64,000 nucleotides of DNA from Arion vulgaris (Eukaryota > Mollusca > Gastropoda > Stylommatophora > Arionidae), in NCBI GenBank assembly GCA_020796225.1, contig CM036765.1, positions 33,632,066-33,696,065 on the forward strand, given 5' to 3'. The notes beneath the pieces are model-generated. The model did not search any database. It was not told where the DNA came from and worked only from the letters and a program-made list of their open reading frames with translations. Numbering within the stretch: position 1 is the first letter of the stretch; every line of letters begins with the position of its first letter. Positions 22,601-33,074 of this stretch are shown one piece after another. The position numbers and the translations under genes are program-made.

Positions 22601-22766
22601 TTATGTCTTTCTATTATCGATATATTTATATTTTTTTTAATTTTAATTAGTAAAAACTCACAACATTTCTTCAAGCTTTTGAAAAAAAAGTTTTTGCTCC
22701 CCTGAAAAATATCACAGACCACCTAGGTGTACGCCGAACCACAGATTGAGAACCGTTGATTTAGAT

Positions 22767-22944
22767 TATAGAAAAGCGATGAACTGTCTACAATAAGGCA
22801 AGCCAAGAACAATGTTGACCAGATTTGGATAAGAGGTTGGACATCTATGGAAAATACAAACTAATCATACAACTAGCGTGCATAGTACACTTTGAGACTG
22901 ACAGATAGAACTGAAACTGTGAATTAGAATTAAACGACTTGTGA
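22767..22944. other. unclassified spacer
   Basis: Short stretch right of the hAT; nothing recognised. Confidence 0.35.
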
Positions 22945-23390
22945 TTATACAGGGGTTAAAGGGCGGAAAGAGTGTCAGAGTGAGTGAGAGTGAGAGAAAG
23001 CTGACGCCAACTTGTTTCTATAATGTCCCTCATTGGTCATAGAATGGTTAGAAGGGAGAGAGAGAGAGTGGGATGGGGGAATAGAGATCTTGATAAGCTG
23101 AAGCAAATCATGAGCATAAAAGGGTTAAAGGATGGAGAGAGAGAGAGAGAGAAAGAGCGAGAAGACCACATTATTTTCCCCCATACAATTCACCATTGAT
23201 AATAAAAGGGTTAAGGGCCGGAGAGAGCGGGAAGGGTGGAGAGAAGATGAAGTCGATATTTTTTTAATAACGTTTCCCACTGATCACAGACAGAATTTAA
23301 AGAGTGGAGAGTGAGTGGGAGGGAGAAAGCTACTGAAGTTGGTACATATTTATTTCGATAATGATTACCATTTGTTGTCACAATATAAAT
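22945..23390. repeat. degenerate about 110-bp tandem repeat
   Basis: Four diverged units, each with AAAAGGGTTAA(A/G)GG, a GAGAGA-rich tract and an AT-rich block ending near CACCATTGAT/CCCACTGATCA. Purine-rich frames over it are artefacts. Confidence 0.6.
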
Positions 23391-23402
23391 GTACTCCAGT
23401 AT

Positions 23403-23585
23403 TGTAACCACTTACAACAACTGACTGAAGACTAGGACTGATAGACTAGGACTTATTTCATGTAATCTTAACTAGTACAACAACTGACTGAAGACTAGGA
23501 CTGATAGACTGGACGACATGCCGTGTGGGTCGCAGTGTTACTACTTTTTTTGCTCCTCTTGAGAGCTCCAACAAAACACGGGCGT
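23403..23585 (-). repeat. short duplication and repeat D fragment
   Basis: ACAACAACTGACTGAAGACT...GATAGACT occurs twice about 65 bp apart. 23512-23585 is the head end of an inverted repeat D (GACATGCC...GGTCGCAGTGTTACTA...ACACGGGCG). Confidence 0.6.
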
Positions 23586-23683
23586 TGTTGTTAAATGAAA
23601 GGCATGATTAAAACTTTTGAAAGTGTCTACAAATGTTCTAGTAAACTACCTGAATGATATAGAGAGAAAACTGACATGCTTAC

Positions 23684-24016
23684 CGTTTTCATGTATTGTC
23701 CCTCCAGCTCTTGCTGGATAGAATATTAATCTTCCTGTTGGCTGTTCCTGGTTGCCTAAATGAGCATGCTGAAGAGGTTGAGGTGAAGGTGTCGATGGTA
23801 TGTGAAACTGTTCCAGGTTAGGATGACTGTGATGAACATTATGATTCTGTGGTGGATTTTGTTGTTGTTGTTGTTCATTGATCACTGCTACATCATCAAT
23901 AGTCATCTGCTCTGCCAGCTCAGACAAACTCTCGTCCAATGTACGGCCTCGTTTGTTCAAAGTCCACGACAGCCTGCGCTTCAGCTTCTTCATCATACTT
24001 ACTAGTCAGCTTCAGC
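23684..24016 (-). CDS. first coding exon of a PCTAIRE-type CDK (CDK16/17/18 family)
   Basis: Translation starts at tandem ATGs (23996 or, by match to the family, 23993): MKKLKRRLSWTL, then LDESLSELAEQMTIDD, a Gln run (QQQQQ), a Pro/His/Gln-rich linker and GTIHEN. Known CDK17 proteins begin with an almost identical KKxKRRLSxTL...DESLSELAEQMTI block and have VHEN later in the N-terminal extension. RRLS is the position phosphorylated by PKA in the family. The exon ends at donor G|GTAAGC (23678-23683). A plausible acceptor TACAG|GCTG puts the exon start at 24016, with an in-frame TGA 12 nt before the ATG. The family makes cyclin Y-activated Ser/Thr kinases; the kinase domain must be in later exons, not found here. 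Confidence 0.9.
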
Positions 24017-24324
24017 CTGTACGTAGACAGGTCATGCAAACAGAATAGACTTCCGCCACTCTAAATTCTGATTTACCTTTCTATTTCAATATAAAGTCTA
24101 TCCTGAGAAATTCCTCTTACTTAGAAAATCATGAGGTGACCTGAAGGGCTCCGCGTTGCCCAGGTCAAAAGGTGACCTGACCCGTTTAGGGTCAAATTAC
24201 CTTAATTACTCCACGATTGTAATTTGATTATGTACCTTGACTGTATATGACTGACTTGGATACCTAGTTCTAGAAGACAAAAATAGAAACAAAATTATGC
24301 AATTGTCATAAGAGTAAATGAAAT
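24017..24324. promoter_or_regulatory. upstream or intronic region with nuclear-receptor-like half sites
   Basis: Within 24134-24194 there are five AGGTCA/GGGTCA-type half sites on both strands (TGACCT 24137, AGGTCA 24162, TGACCT 24173, TGACCC 24178, GGGTCA 24189). They lie about 120-180 bp 5' of the CDK exon. Their role is speculative. Confidence 0.3.
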
Positions 24325-24672
24325 TTTAGAAACAAAAAGTTGTAACAAATGTTAACAATGTAACAAAAAGTTGTAAAAATGTTAACAATGTAACAAAAAG
24401 TTGTAACAAATGTTAACAATGTAACAAAAAGTTGTTAAAAAATGTTAACAATGTAACAAAAAGTTGTAAAAATGTTAACAATGTAACAAAAAGTTGTAAA
24501 AATGTTAACAATGTAACAAAAAGTTGTAAAAATGTTAAACAATGTAACAAAAAGTTGTAAAAATGTTAAACAATGTAACAAAAAGTTGTAAAAAATGTTA
24601 ACAATGTAACAAAAAAGTTGTAACAAATGTTAACAATGTAACAAAAAAGTTGTAACAAATGTTAACAATGTA
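24325..24672. repeat. 30-bp minisatellite
   Basis: About 12 copies of GTAACAAAAAGTTGTAAAAA plus TGTTAACAAT with single-base indels. Confidence 0.93.
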
Positions 24673-24721
24673 TTAAACAAACAACAAAACTGTCGTTACT
24701 GCTTGTAGTAAATCTTTTTAG

Positions 24722-24932
24722 GAGGTGTTTTTTTTCCCCCGATCCAGAAGCACGTGAGCTTTCAGTTCTTCGGCTCGGTGCCATGGACATCGTAACCCTT
24801 CGGTTCGGTGCCACGAACACCGTCAATCTGTAGAACCTGTGACTTTTTCTGCCAGCCCGTGGAATTGAGCCCGCACTCAGAGAGGGCTTGTCACACCGTG
24901 TTCTAACGCGATATGAACACACTGGGCAGGCG
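24722..24932 (-). mobile_element. SINE C copy 3
   Basis: Same body as the copies at 2.0 and 2.6 kb, with a T-run (tail) at 24728-24735 and the tRNA-like head at the right end. Confidence 0.8.
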
Positions 24933-25049
24933 GGCTTAGGAAGGTGTAGAACAGGTGGGACAAGAGCCTGATAAATTTAATGGATGTATGGCTAGTGCAG
25001 TCGCCGCGAAGATGTTCAGGTTAGGATTTTTCATTTATGCCCAAAATAG

Positions 25050-25135
25050 AAAAAAAATCCTTGGTCTCACCGTGAATTGAACCCGGGTCTCCCGCATGGG
25101 AGCTGCGCTCTAATCGATTGGGCCAGTCACTCCTA
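25050..25135 (-). mobile_element. tRNA-like sequence, probable SINE head
   Basis: Minus strand: GGAGTGACTGGCCCAATCG, TAGAGCGCAG, stem CTCCC-ATGC-GGGAG and B-box CCGGGTTCAATTC. The arms do not close into a convincing tRNA acceptor stem, so a tRNA-derived SINE head is likelier than a gene. Confidence 0.5.
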
Positions 25136-25381
25136 CAGTTATGAAACAGTAACATGCATAATAACATCCAAGCAAATAGATAAGAGAAATGCGTTTCAAC
25201 AAACGTTATATAGATTCTTCATTACCCTAAGGTGCAGATACACGGACATCAAACAAGTAGTTAGAAGAAGGCACAGATAGAACAAGCTTTAGTGATGTGG
25301 ATTTCAAGACAAAATGTGTACACTTTATGGACACAAAAGCAAATAAAAATTATTGATAGAAATAAAAAAATGCGTGCTTTT

Positions 25382-25632
25382 CTTCTTCTTCGAGCGCTCC
25401 ATATCGACCACTTGTTAATGATTTGTATGTGATACGAGCCTAAGAGCGATTGTACGTTGTACCAGTTATGCGCCTACAAGTAGGCCAGCACATCCGATTT
25501 CTGCGACGCTTTTTATTTACTATAGTAGCTTCCCTAGGCCCCTACCTCATTGCCTCTTACGACATGCCTTTCAGGTCGCAGTGTTACTATTCTTTGCTCC
25601 CCGTGAGAGTCCCTGCAACATAGGGGCGAAAA
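25382..25632 (-). mobile_element. repeat D copy
   Basis: Inverted copy, TTCTTCGAGCGCTCCATATC to CCCTGCAACATAGGGGCG, with the core at about 25555-25580. Confidence 0.82.
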
Positions 25633-26019
25633 ATATGTACATGAAATCTTGTTGACACAACATACTCTTCTCATACTAATTGAGCATATATGCTGACAAT
25701 GTCATGAGACATATCAGGAAAAATGAAATGTGATTAAACATACACAACCCTTCATCTCTTAGATAGAGCTGACATTTGGAACATTTAGAGTTCAAAGAGT
25801 TTGGTCACAAAAAGAACCAATCCACGTCAATAGCTAGATTGTAAGAGCTTGGGTTGAAGATTGGGGGTGGCCAGAAAAGAACAGACGACCAGGCGTATGA
25901 GTAGGCTCATCAATCAACATTGAACCGGTAGGGGTAGCTGCTGTATGATGTTTGAGATATTGCGAGTTAGATAGGGGCGCCTTTGGGCATGTCCAGAGGG
26001 CATTAAAGATATTCCATAC
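25633..26019. other. unclassified spacer
   Basis: Nothing firmly recognised; parts near 25790-25990 may be decayed LINE. Confidence 0.35.
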
Positions 26020-26185
26020 TATTGGCTGAAATAGGATGCATGTGTCCTAAACGTGTAGAAGTCTATGCGTTTAGGGGTCTACCAAACCAATGTGCAACAC
26101 ATACACATTCTTGGCAAAAATCAAACATATCTCAAAGAGTGATTAATATTGGTCGTAAAGAATGAACGCAAAGAAGAAGAAGATT
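26020..26185 (+). mobile_element. repeat E, 3' half
   Basis: E-specific GTCCTAAACGTGTAGAAGTC through TCACAAA-type block to GAACGCAAAGAAGAAG. The head is missing. Confidence 0.78.
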
Positions 26186-26189
26186 CCAT

Positions 26190-26781
26190 ACTAAAACTGA
26201 AACAGCATCCCTTCACACTGGGTGGCGGACAATTATTTCAGAACTCAAATGGAAGTTCTCCTTTCAAATTGCGCCACGGGATTAGAACAGATTATCGTTT
26301 CCGGTATATATATTGAGAAAAAAAAAAAAAAAAATAGTGTAGACAAGAAGTTGTTTCTTCTAAATAAACGGAAACTAAGATTATATCCATTGGCAATACA
26401 AGATGTCATCGCAAAATTGTCATCAATAATCATCAAATTGAAAATGTTACTAATTCTGAACATCTTGACTCGGTAATTAAACAAGAATGGAAACTGCACA
26501 AAAGATAGCAGAAGGAGATTGATCATGAAAATTATGAGATAGTTCAAAGACACAATGGTATAACACAGAAAAAATAAAATACAACTTCTGAGCACTTTTT
26601 CTTGTGGTACATAGAGGTGAATCATGGACCATTAAGAAGCATTCAAAGAAGAATCTAATATTGAAACAAATGTAAAAAATAAATAGAACACCATGGATAA
26701 TAAAGTGAAAAATAGAGACACGAAAAGACTGAACATTCATGAACAATATCTCTGCTAAATTGAAATATTTATCTTAATGAT
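26190..26781. other. AT-rich spacer with A-run
   Basis: A-run at 26319-26334. Open frames here are short and composition-driven. Confidence 0.4.
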
Positions 26782-28087
26782 TAGAGAGAGAAGAGTGGAG
26801 GAGGGAGAGAAGAAGAGACATCATGAAATGATTCAATAACGGAGAACAATGATTGAAAGAGAGAGAGAAGAAGCAATAACGGAGGAATGATTCTAGAATA
26901 ACACGAGGGACGACCAACATGATGAGAAGAGAGAGAGAAAGAGCAATAACGGAGGAATGATTCCTAGAATACACGACGGGGACGACCAACATGATGAGAA
27001 GAGAGAGAGAGAGAGAAGAGCAATAACGGAGGAATGATTCTAGAATACGACAGGGACGACCAACATGATGAAAGAGAAGAGAGAAGAGCAATAACGGAGG
27101 GAATGATTCCTAGAATACACGGCAGGGGACGACCAACATGATGAAAGAAGAGAGAGAGAAAGAAGACAATAACGGAGGAATGATTCCTAGAATACACGGC
27201 AGGGGACGACCAACATGATAGAGAAAGAGAGAGAGAGAAAAGCAATAACGAGAATGATTCTAGAATACGGCAGGGGACGACCAACATGATGAGAGAAGAG
27301 AGAGAAAAGCAATAACGGAGGAATGATTCCTAGAATACACGGCAGGGACGACCAACATGATGAAAGAAGAGAGAGAGAGAAAGCAATAACGGAGGAATGA
27401 TTCCTAGAATACACGGCAGGGGACGACCAACATGATGAAAGAGAGAGAGAGAAGAAGAGCAATAACGAGAGGAATGATTCCTAGAATACACGGCAGGGGA
27501 CGACCAACATGATGAGAGAAAGGAGAGAGAGAGAAAGAGCAATAACGGAGGGAATGATTCCTAGAATACACGGCAGGGACGACCAACATGATGAAGAAAG
27601 AGAGAGAGAAGAGAAGAAGCAATAACGGAGGAATGATTCCTAGAATACACGGCAGGGGACGACCAACATGATGAGAGAAGAGAGAGAGAGAGAGAGAGCA
27701 ATAACGGAGGAATGTTTCCCTAGAATACACGGCGGGACGACCAACATGATGAAGAGAGAGAGAAGAAGAGCAATAACGGAGGGAATGATTCCTAGAATAC
27801 ACGGCAGGGGACGACCAACATGATGAGAAAGAGAGAGAGAAAGAGCAATAACGGAGGAATGATTCCTAGAATACACGGCAGGGACGAAAATGAGAAGAAG
27901 AGAGAATAACGAGAGATTCTAGAATCGAGGACGACCATGATGGAGAGAGAGGAGAGCAATAACGGAGGAATGATTCTAGAATACACGACAGGGGACGACC
28001 AACATGATGAAAGAGAGAGAGAGAGAGAAAGAGCAATAACGGAGGGAATGATTCCTAGAATACACGGCAGGGGACGACCAACATGAT

Positions 28088-28119
<32 letters not shown>

Positions 28120-28195
28120 AGAAAGAGCAATAACGGAGGAATGATTCCTAGAATACAGGCAGGGACGACTAACAAGATGAGAGAAGAGAGAAGGC
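26782..28195. repeat. 72-80 bp minisatellite with GA microsatellite inside
   Basis: About 19 copies of GCAATAACGGAGGAATGATT plus CCTAGAATACACGGCAGGGG and ACGACCAACATGATG, each separated by a variable (GA)n run. The length differences are mostly in that run. The Leu/Ser-rich minus frames are by-products. Confidence 0.95.
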
Positions 28196-28449
28196 AATAC
28201 CCTACAAAGGACATGATATATGAAGAGAGACAGGAAAGATTTGACAGTTTATTAAAAGATATATTAAACCAAAAATAATGAAAGATAGCGACAACGGGCG
28301 TGGCTGTCCATATGGTTGAGGGATGCCTGTAAAAAGGTAATTTAGGTCTCACGCAAAAATCAGTCAGAAGCACATTACCAGGCGTCATGACTTTTGGCTT
28401 GAATTAACAGCGTGCTACGTACGAGAGAAGAGAACAAGAACAACAAAAA
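28196..28449. other. unclassified spacer between two arrays
   Basis: No signal recognised. Confidence 0.35.
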
Positions 28450-29849
28450 ACCCGATAAGAGTTGTAAGGAGATACTATTATGTGGACTGATGTAAGGAGA
28501 TACTATTATGTGGACTGATGTCAGGAAACACTATTATGTGGACTGATGTAAGGAGATACTATTATGTGGACTGATGTCAGGAAACACTATTATGTGGACT
28601 GATGTAAGGAAACACTATTATGTGGACTGATGTAATGAGATACTATTATGTGGACTGATGTAAGGAGATACTATTATGTGGACTGATGTAAGGAGATACT
28701 ATTATGTGGACTGATGTAAGGAGATACTATTATGTGGACTGATGTCAGAACACTATTATTGGACTGATGTAAGGAGATACTATTATGTGGACTGATGTCA
28801 GGAAACACTATTATGTGGACTGATGTAAGGAGATACTATTATGTGGACTGATGTAAGGAGAAAACTATTATGTGGACTGATGTAAGGAGATACTATTATG
28901 TGGACTGATGTCAGGAAACTATTATGTGGACTGATGTCAGGAACACTATTATGTGGACTGATGTAAGAGATACTATTATGTGGACTGATGTAGAGATACT
29001 ATTATGTGGACTGATGTAGGAGATACTATTATGTGACTGATGTAGAGAGATACTATTATGTGGACTGATGTCAGAAAACTATTATGTGGACTGATGTAAG
29101 GAGATACTATTATGTGGACTGATGTAAGGAGATACTATTATGTGGACTGATGTAAGGAGATACTATTATGTGGACTGATGTAAGGAGATACTATTATGTG
29201 GACTGATGTAAGGAGATACTATTATGTGGACTGATGTAAGGAGATACTATTATGTGGACTGATGTAAGGATATACTATTATGTGGACTGATGTAAGGAGA
29301 TACTATTATGTGGACTGATGTAAGGAGATACTATTATGTGGACTGATGTAAGGAGATACTATTATGTGGACTGATGTAAGGAGATACTATTATGTGGACT
29401 GATGTAAGGAGATACTATTATGTGGACTGATGTAAGGAGATACTATTATGTGGACTGATGTAGGAAACTATTATGTGGACTGATGTAAGGAGATACTATT
29501 ATGTGGACTGATGTAAGGAGATACTATTATGTGGACTGATGTAAGGAGATACTATTATGTGGACTGATGTCAGGAAACACTATTATGTGGACTGATGTCA
29601 GGAAACACTATTATGTGGACTGATGTCAGGAAATACTATTATGTGGACTGATGTAAGGATATACTATTATGTGGACTGATGTAAGGAGATACTATTATGT
29701 GGACTGATGTCAGGAAACACTATTATGTGGACTGATGTCAGGAAACACTATTATGTGGACTGATGTCAGGAGATACTATTATGTGGACTGATGTCAGGAG
29801 ATACTATTATGTGGACTGATGTCAGGAGATACTATTATGTGGACTGACA
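28450..29849. repeat. 28-bp satellite array, about 50 copies
   Basis: Unit GTAAGGAGATACTATTATGT plus GGACTGAT. A CAGGAAACACT variant recurs, clustered at both ends of the array. Confidence 0.96.
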
Positions 29850-30009
29850 AGTAACAGTTTGGAAGAATATATCGCCATGATTTAATATTGAGAGGTCTAT
29901 TAAAGTCCACATCTGTGAGGAGATGGTACTTGATCTTGAAAAGTCATTAGAACCTACATCACTAAATTTAGTAAGTCAATGAGCCCTTTTTATACCATGT
30001 TGTATATGG

Positions 30010-30140
30010 GTAACACACGGTGTTAGGCCCGTATTTTTCATTGACGATGTGGTCAACATCATACCGGTCACCTTTACTTCCCAGTGGTTTTTCTGGTACC
30101 CAATTGAGGCTGGGTCGACCTGAGAGCCAGCCGTTAACTA
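30010..30140 (+). repeat. dispersed repeat H, copy 2
   Basis: Shares the CACCTTTACTTCCCAGTGG and CTGGTACCCAATTGAGGCTG blocks with the copy at 10.85 kb. Confidence 0.6.
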
Positions 30141-30164
30141 AGTTTAGTGTATCAATACATGTTC

Positions 30165-30362
30165 AGCCCTTCCACCCGGGCGCAATGGCATCATATTGAT
30201 AAAGCAGACTCGGCGGGGCGTAGTAGCATCATATTCATAGGCAGACTCAGCGGGGCGCAGTGGCATCATATTCATAAAGCGGACTCGGTGGGGCGCAGTA
30301 GTAGCATCATATTCATAGGCAGACTCAGCGGGGCGCAGTGGCATCATATTCATAAAACAGAC
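30165..30362. repeat. about 37-bp minisatellite
   Basis: Five copies of GGGGCGCAGTGGCATCATAT plus TCATAAAGCAGACTCGG, alternating with a TAGGCAGACTCAGC variant. Less AT-rich than other arrays. Confidence 0.9.
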
Positions 30363-30665
30363 TTATCTTTGATTTCGTTGGCTTGTTACCTGTCTTGAGT
30401 CTGTTCCTCTAATATCGTTTATTCGCTGTTACATTGCATTAAGTAGTTTAATTCTATAGAATTTTGTCAGTTTGTTGATGATGATGAGCACTATTGTCCC
30501 GTCCCATCTAGCAGAGACTAATTGTACGCACGTTTCTTTTCTCGATACTCTGAAATTGATTTTGTCCCCATACGTTCAGACACGATTATCATTGCTTGTT
30601 GTTGGCATATATCTCCAAGTCAGACTTTGCTACTGCCTTCTATGTTATAATATCAGTTCACGATA
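30363..30665. other. unclassified spacer
   Basis: Nothing recognised. Confidence 0.35.
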
Positions 30666-30845
30666 GATCTCACCAGTGGCGGCTCGTGATCATTTTTCTT
30701 GGTGGGGCCAGATACAAATTTTCGGAAAAATCATGGATTTTTGAGTATTTACTATTATTTGTCTATTCCGGGAAGTTATTCCCCATTTCGGTTTAGTGGG
30801 GCGGGCCCCACTGGCCCTTAATGACGAGCCGCCCCTGGATCTCAC
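30666..30845. mobile_element. hAT-type MITE, 164 bp
   Basis: Perfect 8-bp target duplication GATCTCAC at 30666-30673 and 30838-30845. The ends are CAGTGGCGGCTCGT and ACGAGCCGCCCCTG, inverted repeats matching at 13 of 14 positions. CAGnG ends with 8-bp duplications are the hAT signature. There is no coding capacity. Confidence 0.92.
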
Positions 30846-32034
30846 TAATATTACATATTATGATGTTAAAACTGTTTTTGTCTATTCTTTTTATCTAGAT
30901 CTTCATCACCAGCAAAGCTCACCAGCTGTTACAGTATGTTGTATCATCTTATCCTTTTATGTTTTATTCAGCAAAATGTCTATGCCATATTTGTCATGTT
31001 TTTTAAGAAATGTATATAGGATTGTCATTTTTAGGTTGTTACATGTTTAATAGACTTTCAATAGTCTTCTGTCAAATAATACCAACATGAACAATAATGT
31101 TCACAAGACTTGCAATAGTCTTCTGTCAACCAACACCAACAATGTTCACAAGACTTTCAATAGGGTCTGTCAACCAACACTAACAATGTTCACAAGACTT
31201 TCAATAGTTTTCTGTCAACCAACACCAATTAACAGTTTAAATTGTGTAAGAATAAATGAACCTACATTGTGTAATGAATATGATTGTAAAAACAAGAAAA
31301 TGTCAACAACAACATAAAAGACAACACAAATTAGCCGTCAAGGAATATAAATTGATGATGTTTCATGAAAACAAGAATTGGAAGGAGAGAATGTGCGCGA
31401 GTAATGAGAGACAGAGAAATAGACGAGATTTCCAACTAAAAAAACCCGAATTCTCAAGGGTGAATTATTCTTGTCTGAGAGTGGAAATTACTACTCAACC
31501 AGTGAGCTTCAACTTAACAGGTTTGGGGTTGAGTAAATCAAGAATAACCTCATGAGACTTCTCTAGAAGAAAACTGGAGTCAAAGATTGATCGCATTTCT
31601 ACTTCTTCAATGTTCAGTACTGTCGCAGAACCACATAATCACATTCCATAGCAATGTGACGGTAGTAACTGTCCAACTAGCAAGTCTAAAACCACAGAAG
31701 AGACACAAGATGTTCCAGTGTTTGAAAGATTCATGTCGTCCACTCGGTTATGAATTAATCGTACTCGTCGTCGCTTGAGTTTGCAGTACGTGTCCTTTCA
31801 CTTCTGACATCGATTTCTTTCTTCCACAACTTGTCATAGCCGTTATCTTTATCTGTTGATTGTCATATTAGTGATGCCATGTTAATCTCGTATTAGTCCA
31901 ACCACCCTCTTCCACTATCATTCTCTCTATTTGTACCGCGATAATGATAGTATATTTTAGTGAAGAAATAGAAAAGGTAGGTCGTTTCATTCATTCATAC
32001 GGGAAAGACAAAGTTAATGATAATTAACCAATCA
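30846..32034. other. unclassified, with a 45-bp repeat
   Basis: 31083-31240 holds about 3.5 copies of a roughly 45-bp unit (AATGTTCACAAGACTTTCAA...CTGTCAACCAACACC). The rest is unrecognised. Confidence 0.5.
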
Positions 32035-32220
32035 AACGACAATCCGATCTCCCTGGGTGAAATCCCACTTCAATAGGTAGAATCATACGCATATTTGGGC
32101 ACAAAGTGGGTGGAACAAATAAAGATGTCAAAATAAGAATACAGAAGGCAAAAGAAGTTTTCATCGCACTAGGAAATCTATGGAAGTCTAAAGAAATCAA
32201 AATTAGAACTGTTATTTCAG
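32035..32220 (+). mobile_element. LINE RT fragment, plus part of a chimera
   Basis: Reads F-G-H-K-V at the YLGS position, then GGTNKDVKIRIQKAKEVF and LGNLWKSKEIKIRT, the region just after the RT active site in a common LINE lineage. It stops abruptly at about 32220, where a minus-strand fragment begins. Confidence 0.72.
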
Positions 32221-32571
32221 TGATCCACCTTTTTCGTGGACGACCTTTCGCTTTGCATTCACTGTATCTGAGCTGCATTGCTCTTTGGGGCGCACTGTCA
32301 GTTGGTAATCAGCTTGTGAGGCTGAACCATTTAATTTGTTGTTTATTGATGAAGTTAAGTACTGAAGTACCCACTTTTTTCCCCTGATGTCTTCATTTCT
32401 AAACCTTGATACTCCCAGCATTCTGCGTAGACACTTCATCTCTGTCATGACTAGTTTTATTCTATCGTTTGATGTCAGCGCCCAGGTTCGACACTGATAG
32501 CAAAATGTAGGGGAAAAGAGTGTGCTGAACAATGCTATTTTAGTATTCATGGTAACATGCTTGCATTTCAA
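32221..32571 (-). mobile_element. LINE RT C-terminal fragment, minus part of a chimera
   Basis: The minus strand reads TKIALFSTLFSPTFCYQCRT, RIKLVMTEMKCLRRMLGVSR and IRGKKWV, then a frameshifted KLNG.ASQAD segment. YQCRTWALT occupies the usual YGCETW position. At its left edge the sequence turns into an opposite-strand piece of the upstream RT region. Confidence 0.8.
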
Positions 32572-32601
32572 AATGTCTGTTATATATATATATATATATA
32601 T

Positions 32602-32838
32602 GGCGTCTGTGGCCTAGTGATAGTGACTCGGTCTATTAACCCCGACGTTCTGAGTTTGTATCTCGCTGCGGACCGTTTGGTTGCAAATTGTTTCGTGTGG
32701 ATTGTTACAAAGGACGATGGCACCACCCGTTCAGAAAGCAATGTCAAACTACTGAACGTAATAATGCCTAGAAAAATCATACACAGCGTTAAAAAGCTGG
32801 GGTTGATTCGCAAAGTCATGTAAAGGATACACAACTTA
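32602..32838 (+). mobile_element. SINE A', second-head subfamily, copy 1
   Basis: Head GGCGTCTGTGGCCTAGTGAT with decayed B-box GAGTTTGTATCTC. The body carries the same CCGTTCAGAAAGCAATG and CTACTGAACGTA as SINE A. Flanked by (TA)n at both ends (32580-32600 and 32839-32856). Confidence 0.84.
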
Positions 32839-32859
32839 TATATATATATATATATGGGA

Positions 32860-33074
32860 TGGATTATGCCTATAAGAAATGCGGTTAAGAATGACATGAC
32901 GGACACTGTCCAAACAAACGGAATGCACTTTATAATAATATTTTGTTTAAAGTAACAATAAATGAAAAATTCAGTTCTCAACACTTCACGTCATCTAAAA
33001 GAAGCAGCCTATAAGAAGAAGGGAGAAAAAAACCAGCAACAACAATTTTAATTAGAGTGAAGATAATTACAGAC
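32860..33074. other. unclassified spacer
   Basis: AT-rich; nothing recognised. Confidence 0.35.

Larger units (their letters stand above)
18622..22766 (-). mobile_element. decayed hAT DNA transposon (ZBED5-like), about 4.1 kb
   Basis: The left end reads AGCGGTTCTTAGCC and the right end, on the minus strand, CAACGGTTCTCAATC. This is the CAGNGGTTCTCAA-type terminal repeat of hAT elements. The 8 bp outside are ATCTAGAT (18622-18629) and ATTTAGAT (22759-22766), a 7/8 target-duplication match. The subterminal GACCACCTAGGTGTACGCCG is also typical. Transposase remains lie on the minus strand in two blocks (21250-21850 and 19820-20405). Later insertions inside are two LINE fragments, a 66-bp array, a TTAA MITE, SINE B and another LINE tail. 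It cannot encode a working transposase. Confidence 0.8.

Noticed and set aside
25050..25135. tRNA gene
   Set aside because: B-box and one stem fit, but the acceptor ends do not pair; a SINE head is more likely.
26774..28388. Leu/Ser-rich frames resembling membrane proteins
   Set aside because: Complement of (GA)n-bearing tandem units; hydrophobicity is a composition artefact.
28450..29849. CRISPR-like look of regular 28-bp repeats
   Set aside because: Units are contiguous with no unique spacers, and the DNA is from an animal genome.
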